Source: Polyangia bacterium
GTDB taxonomy: Bacteria; Myxococcota_A; Polyangia; Polyangiales; Polyangiaceae
Length of the DNA: 7,288 nucleotides
Assembly: GCA_030433055.1 (NCBI GenBank)
Contig: JAUILJ010000399.1
Location: forward strand, 1-7,288
Direction: 5' to 3'
The position numbers and the translations under genes were made by a program. Under the pieces are notes generated by a model. The model did no database searches, had not been told where the DNA came from, and saw only the letters and a program-made list of their open reading frames with translations. Shown here piece by piece: positions 5,913-7,288 of the stretch. The stretch's first letter is position 1. Every line of letters begins with the position of its first letter.

Positions 5913-7211
5913 ATGAAGCGACGTATCGATGGGTCACGACTCTTGGCACTCCTGGCGCTTGGCGCTTGCGCGACCTTCGCGCTCCCCGCCTGCTCCGATG
6001 ACGATGAAGGCGGAGGGAGCGGAGGTAGCGGAGGAACCGCAGGCACCGCAGGGAGTTCCAGCGGTGGCGCGGGCAACGCCGGCAGCGGTGGCACCGCAGG
6101 CAACGGAGGGACCGCGGGCAACGGAGGAGGAGGCAACTGCTCTGCTCCCGCCGACTCCAGCAAGGCCAAGGCCTGCATCACCCTGGCTCCGCAGCAGCTG
6201 ACCCCAGGCACCGACGCGGACATCGATGGCAGCGGCGTCGCGATGATTCAGATCTACGACACGTCCACGCCGGACGATCCGAACGCACCCGCTGCACCTT
6301 TGCAGACCATCATGCTGCCGGGCGGCACCGGCGAGATCTCGCTCAGCGCGCTAACGATGCAGGAGGCTGACGGTCTACCGGAGACTGTGTACATCCGTGC
6401 CTGGTTCTTCGACAACCCGCTGGCGCTGGAGTTGGTGAAAGCCCAGCAGGCGCCGCTGGTCTGGGGTGTCTTCCTCGGTGGCGCGGATCTGAGCAATGGG
6501 CTTTCCACGCGGGAACCAATGAAGCTCAAGAGCGTGTCGCTAACGGCTGGGGCCGGGACCGACGTGACGGTGCCCATGGTCGGCTTCCGCAAGCTAGTGG
6601 TCACGATCAGCCCCGCATCTGGGTTCAACTTCCTGGGTGACGGCGAGGGCTTGGGCAGCTGGGGTGCGTTCCAGCAGCGCGGAGTTTCTTCAGCTGCGCG
6701 CGCCTATGGTCTCGGGTTGCTCCCGATGTGCGCCGACTTCAACCAGCCTCAGGTCATCCCGGGTCTGGTGGTCGCGGAGTGCGCTGGCGGGACCTGTGAT
6801 GACACGTACATAGCGGGTCGGATGGACGACTTCGGTCTGTCACTGGATCCCAACGCGGGTCTGCTGCTCGACGAGCTGAACCTCACGGCAGTGCCGGATC
6901 CCGGCTCTGGCGGCCTCGTGGTTCCAGTGGAGTACAAACTGGATCTCAGCGATCCCGCGGCGTACGACCTGGGAACCAAGCAGATCGAGCTGACGTTCAA
7001 CTACCGCGGTAACCCGGGCGCGCCCTTGCCTGCTGACTTCAGCTGCATGGGCACGGGCGGCACCGGAGGCAGTGGCACGGGCGGCACCGGAGGCAGCGGC
7101 ACGGGCGGCACCGGAGGCGCGAGCACGGGTGGTACCGGCGGCGCGAGCACCGGCGGCACCGGTGGCGCGAGCACGGGTGGAACCACCGGGGGCACCGGCG
7201 GAAGCAACTAG
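5913..7211 (+). CDS. Predicted outer-membrane lipoprotein with Gly-rich linkers at both ends (432 aa, unknown function)
   Basis: The protein starts with a lipoprotein signal peptide: basic MKRR, a hydrophobic stretch (LLALLALGACATFA) and a lipobox LPAC ending at C27. An earlier LGAC at C19 also fits the lipobox, but C27 is preferred because it ends the hydrophobic stretch and is followed by SDDDE. Serine at +2 points to the outer membrane by the E. coli sorting rule. Residues 33-75 are a Gly/Ser/Thr/Ala/Asn linker. The core, about 76-378, looks beta-rich, with alternating hydrophobic strands and many turns (for example VYIRAWFFDN, TDVTVPMVGF, KLVVTISPASGFN), and I recognise no family in it. 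It has six cysteines (76, 88, 273, 290, 295, 378), an even number that would permit three disulfides in the periplasm or outside the cell. The C-terminus (380-432) is a Gly/Thr tandem repeat ending in GGSN with no anchor after it. A terminator follows 18 bases later. It is probably transcribed alone. Confidence 0.85.
   Translation: MKRRIDGSRLLALLALGACATFALPACSDDDEGGGSGGSGGTAGTAGSSSGGAGNAGSGGTAGNGGTAGNGGGGNCSAPADSSKAKACITLAPQQLTPGTDADIDGSGVAMIQIYDTSTPDDPNAPAAPLQTIMLPGGTGEISLSALTMQEADGLPETVYIRAWFFDNPLALELVKAQQAPLVWGVFLGGADLSNGLSTREPMKLKSVSLTAGAGTDVTVPMVGFRKLVVTISPASGFNFLGDGEGLGSWGAFQQRGVSSAARAYGLGLLPMCADFNQPQVIPGLVVAECAGGTCDDTYIAGRMDDFGLSLDPNAGLLLDELNLTAVPDPGSGGLVVPVEYKLDLSDPAAYDLGTKQIELTFNYRGNPGAPLPADFSCMGTGGTGGSGTGGTGGSGTGGTGGASTGGTGGASTGGTGGASTGGTTGGTGGSN
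6009..6137 (+). repeat. Low-complexity Gly/Ser/Thr/Ala linker after the lipobox
   Basis: This encodes residues 33-75 of the lipoprotein in irregular GGT, GGS, TAG and AGN steps. It follows the acidic SDDDE next to the lipidated cysteine. Such linkers hold a folded domain away from the membrane. At the DNA level it is an imperfect GGC/GGA-rich repeat. Confidence 0.8.
7050..7193 (+). repeat. In-frame 24-bp tandem repeat, six copies, encoding an 8-residue Gly/Thr unit
   Basis: Copies start at 7050, 7074, 7098, 7122, 7146 and 7170. The first three encode GTGGTGGS, GTGGTGGS and GTGGTGGA. The next two encode STGGTGGA, and the last is degenerate (STGGTTGG). Copies 1 and 2 differ at one base (AGT against AGC), so part of the array is recent. 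As 24 is divisible by three, gain or loss of copies would change tail length without breaking the frame. Confidence 0.9.
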
Positions 7212-7228
7212 CAGGGCTCGAAACCGAC

Positions 7229-7266
7229 CAGCGGGCGTGGTCTGAGACCGCGCCCGCTGCGCTTTT
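7229..7266 (+). terminator. Intrinsic terminator of the lipoprotein gene
   Basis: CAGCGGGCG (7229-7237) pairs perfectly with CGCCCGCTG (7251-7259). Inside this, a T-G wobble pair and GGTC/GACC extend the stem to about 14 pairs with a TGA loop. A TTTT run at 7263-7266 follows. It begins 18 bases after the stop codon. The T tract is short, but the stem is very stable. Confidence 0.85.
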
Positions 7267-7288
7267 GTAGCCTTGCTACGCGCGTATC

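Noticed and set aside
7267..7279. GTAGC-CTT-GCTAC hairpin just after the lipoprotein terminator.
   Set aside because: It is only five pairs, has no following T tract and has no gene to attach to in the window. It is most likely chance.

Overview
The window looks like chromosomal DNA from a GC-rich, Gram-negative bacterium. The best guess is a member of the Myxococcota, perhaps the Polyangiales. This rests on strongly GC-biased third codon positions in all genes, and on a lipoprotein with a long Gly/Ser/Thr/Ala linker directly after its lipobox, a style common in that group. The taxonomic call is inference; no rRNA or other marker gene is present.

Layout from left to right. (1) 102-836 (+) encodes a 244-residue protein built almost entirely of pentapeptide repeats: 45 units in unbroken register. 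(2) 894-4364 (-) encodes a 1156-residue Rad50/SbcC-like ATPase of the YhaN type. (3) 4364-5614 (-) encodes a 416-residue Mre11/SbcD/YhaO-type metallophosphoesterase. The nuclease gene is upstream and its stop codon shares one base with the ATPase start (TGATG), so the two form a translationally coupled operon. (4) A 298-bp divergent intergenic region follows, with no convincing promoter but one short perfect inverted repeat. (5) 5913-7211 (+) encodes a 432-residue predicted outer-membrane lipoprotein with low-complexity Gly-rich segments at both ends of an unrecognised core. It is closed by a strong intrinsic terminator at 7229-7266.

How the genes work together: the nuclease and ATPase should form a two-subunit DNA-end-processing complex of the Mre11-Rad50 type, but of the branch that lacks the CxxC zinc hook. 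The pentapeptide gene converges on this operon with a 57-bp gap and no obvious terminator. The lipoprotein gene diverges from it. Neither flanking gene is clearly tied to DNA repair. Pentapeptide proteins that mimic DNA (the MfpA/Qnr class) are known, so a functional link to a DNA nuclease can be imagined, but nothing here demonstrates it.

No tRNA, rRNA, CRISPR, insertion sequence or attachment site was seen. The most unusual internal signal is in the pentapeptide protein: a strict two-unit (10-residue) super-repeat that puts Asp or Asn at the same position of every second unit for 18 units in a row.
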